DNA of 64,000 nucleotides, taken from Tilletia caries. Its lineage: Eukaryota > Basidiomycota > Exobasidiomycetes > Tilletiales > Tilletiaceae. Both the position numbers and the translations under genes were made by a program. This document shows positions 63,865 through 64,000 of the stretch, piece by piece; within the stretch, counting starts at the first letter, position 1; every line of letters starts with the position of its first letter. Location: assembly GCA_032718865.1 (NCBI GenBank), contig JALUTQ010000020.1, positions 248,001 through 312,000 on the forward strand. The letters are read 5' to 3'. The notes under the pieces were generated by a model that was not told the DNA's origin, ran no database searches, and saw only the letters and a list, made by a program, of their open reading frames with translations.

Positions 63865-64000
63865 ATAACAAACAACCCGTCGATCTACATATCCAGTTCT
63901 GAGTGGTGAGAAAGTCGACCACTCGGGCAGCAGGCGGCGGCGCAGAAGGCTGTTGAATTCATACAGCGAACCTCTCAAGGCATCTCTGTTCGGTGATCGA
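63865..64000 (+). repeat. Copia target duplication, right, and resumed duplicon copy B
   Basis: ATAAC at 63865-63869, then sequence matching copy A from 42529 to 42659 up to the end of the window. Confidence 0.95.

Noticed and set aside
1..64000. tRNA, rRNA, CRISPR, telomere repeat or bacterial-type operon
   Set aside because: No cloverleaf, rRNA, CRISPR spacing or TTAGGG-type array was noticed on either strand; the window is eukaryotic nuclear sequence. A tRNAscan-type search was not possible here.

Overview
The window is eukaryotic and reads as nuclear DNA of a GC-rich, intron-rich fungus. Genes carry short GT-AG introns, and the conserved set is typically fungal: MPE1 with a DWNN domain, an H2A ending in SSQDL, fused long-form tRNase Z, ADA3, PMP3, Las17/WASP, and Kre9/Knh-like wall proteins. 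Gene style (many introns, very long low-complexity linkers, Tad-like LINE ORF1) suggests Basidiomycota, perhaps Ustilaginomycotina. That placement is inference, not proof.

Bases 1 to about 38,000 are a dense housekeeping block. In order: MPE1 (-), GID8 (+), TPT1 (+), a glycolipid transfer protein (-), RPL24 (+), histone H2B (-), tRNase Z (-), histone H2A (-), an unrecognised 7-exon gene (-), ADA3/NGG1 (-), PMP3 (+), WASP/LAS17 (+), a Kre9/Knh-like wall-protein gene (+), an F-box gene (+), a weak low-complexity gene (+) and a secreted subtilisin (-). Several are RNA- or chromatin-related. H2A and H2B lie on the same strand and are separated by the tRNase Z gene, not divergently paired, yet their promoters share elements.

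From about 38 kb to the end the window is an accessory compartment. It holds six short genes for small secreted cysteine-rich proteins. All share one plan: exon 1 encodes a signal peptide, then a phase-0 intron, then an exon encoding a CX3C-X9..12-CX2..3C module. It also holds two near-identical copies of a duplicated block (39.7-42.66 kb, and 54.8-57.58 kb resuming at 63.87 kb), each with one Kre9/Knh-like gene and one small secreted protein gene. Between them lie an ORF1-only LINE-like insertion, an acidic FN3-like/coiled-coil gene and a GT31/fringe-like glycosyltransferase gene.

Two insertions can be read at base resolution. A LINE-like element (43,730-45,724) is flanked by a 15-bp direct repeat that contains the start codon of the downstream gene, so the reading frame was kept while about 2 kb was placed between gene and promoter. 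A complete Ty1/copia element (57,581-63,864; 237-bp LTRs differing at one base; 5-bp target duplication ATAAC) sits inside the second duplicon copy, and the first copy preserves the empty site. The order of events is therefore duplication first, then Copia insertion.

The most novel-looking content is the clustered CX3C...CX3C secreted family, including one member with two tandem modules. Its function is unknown. Effector, antimicrobial or signalling roles are guesses from size, secretion and genomic setting. All exon boundaries were read by eye from splice signals and frame continuity; no search was run.
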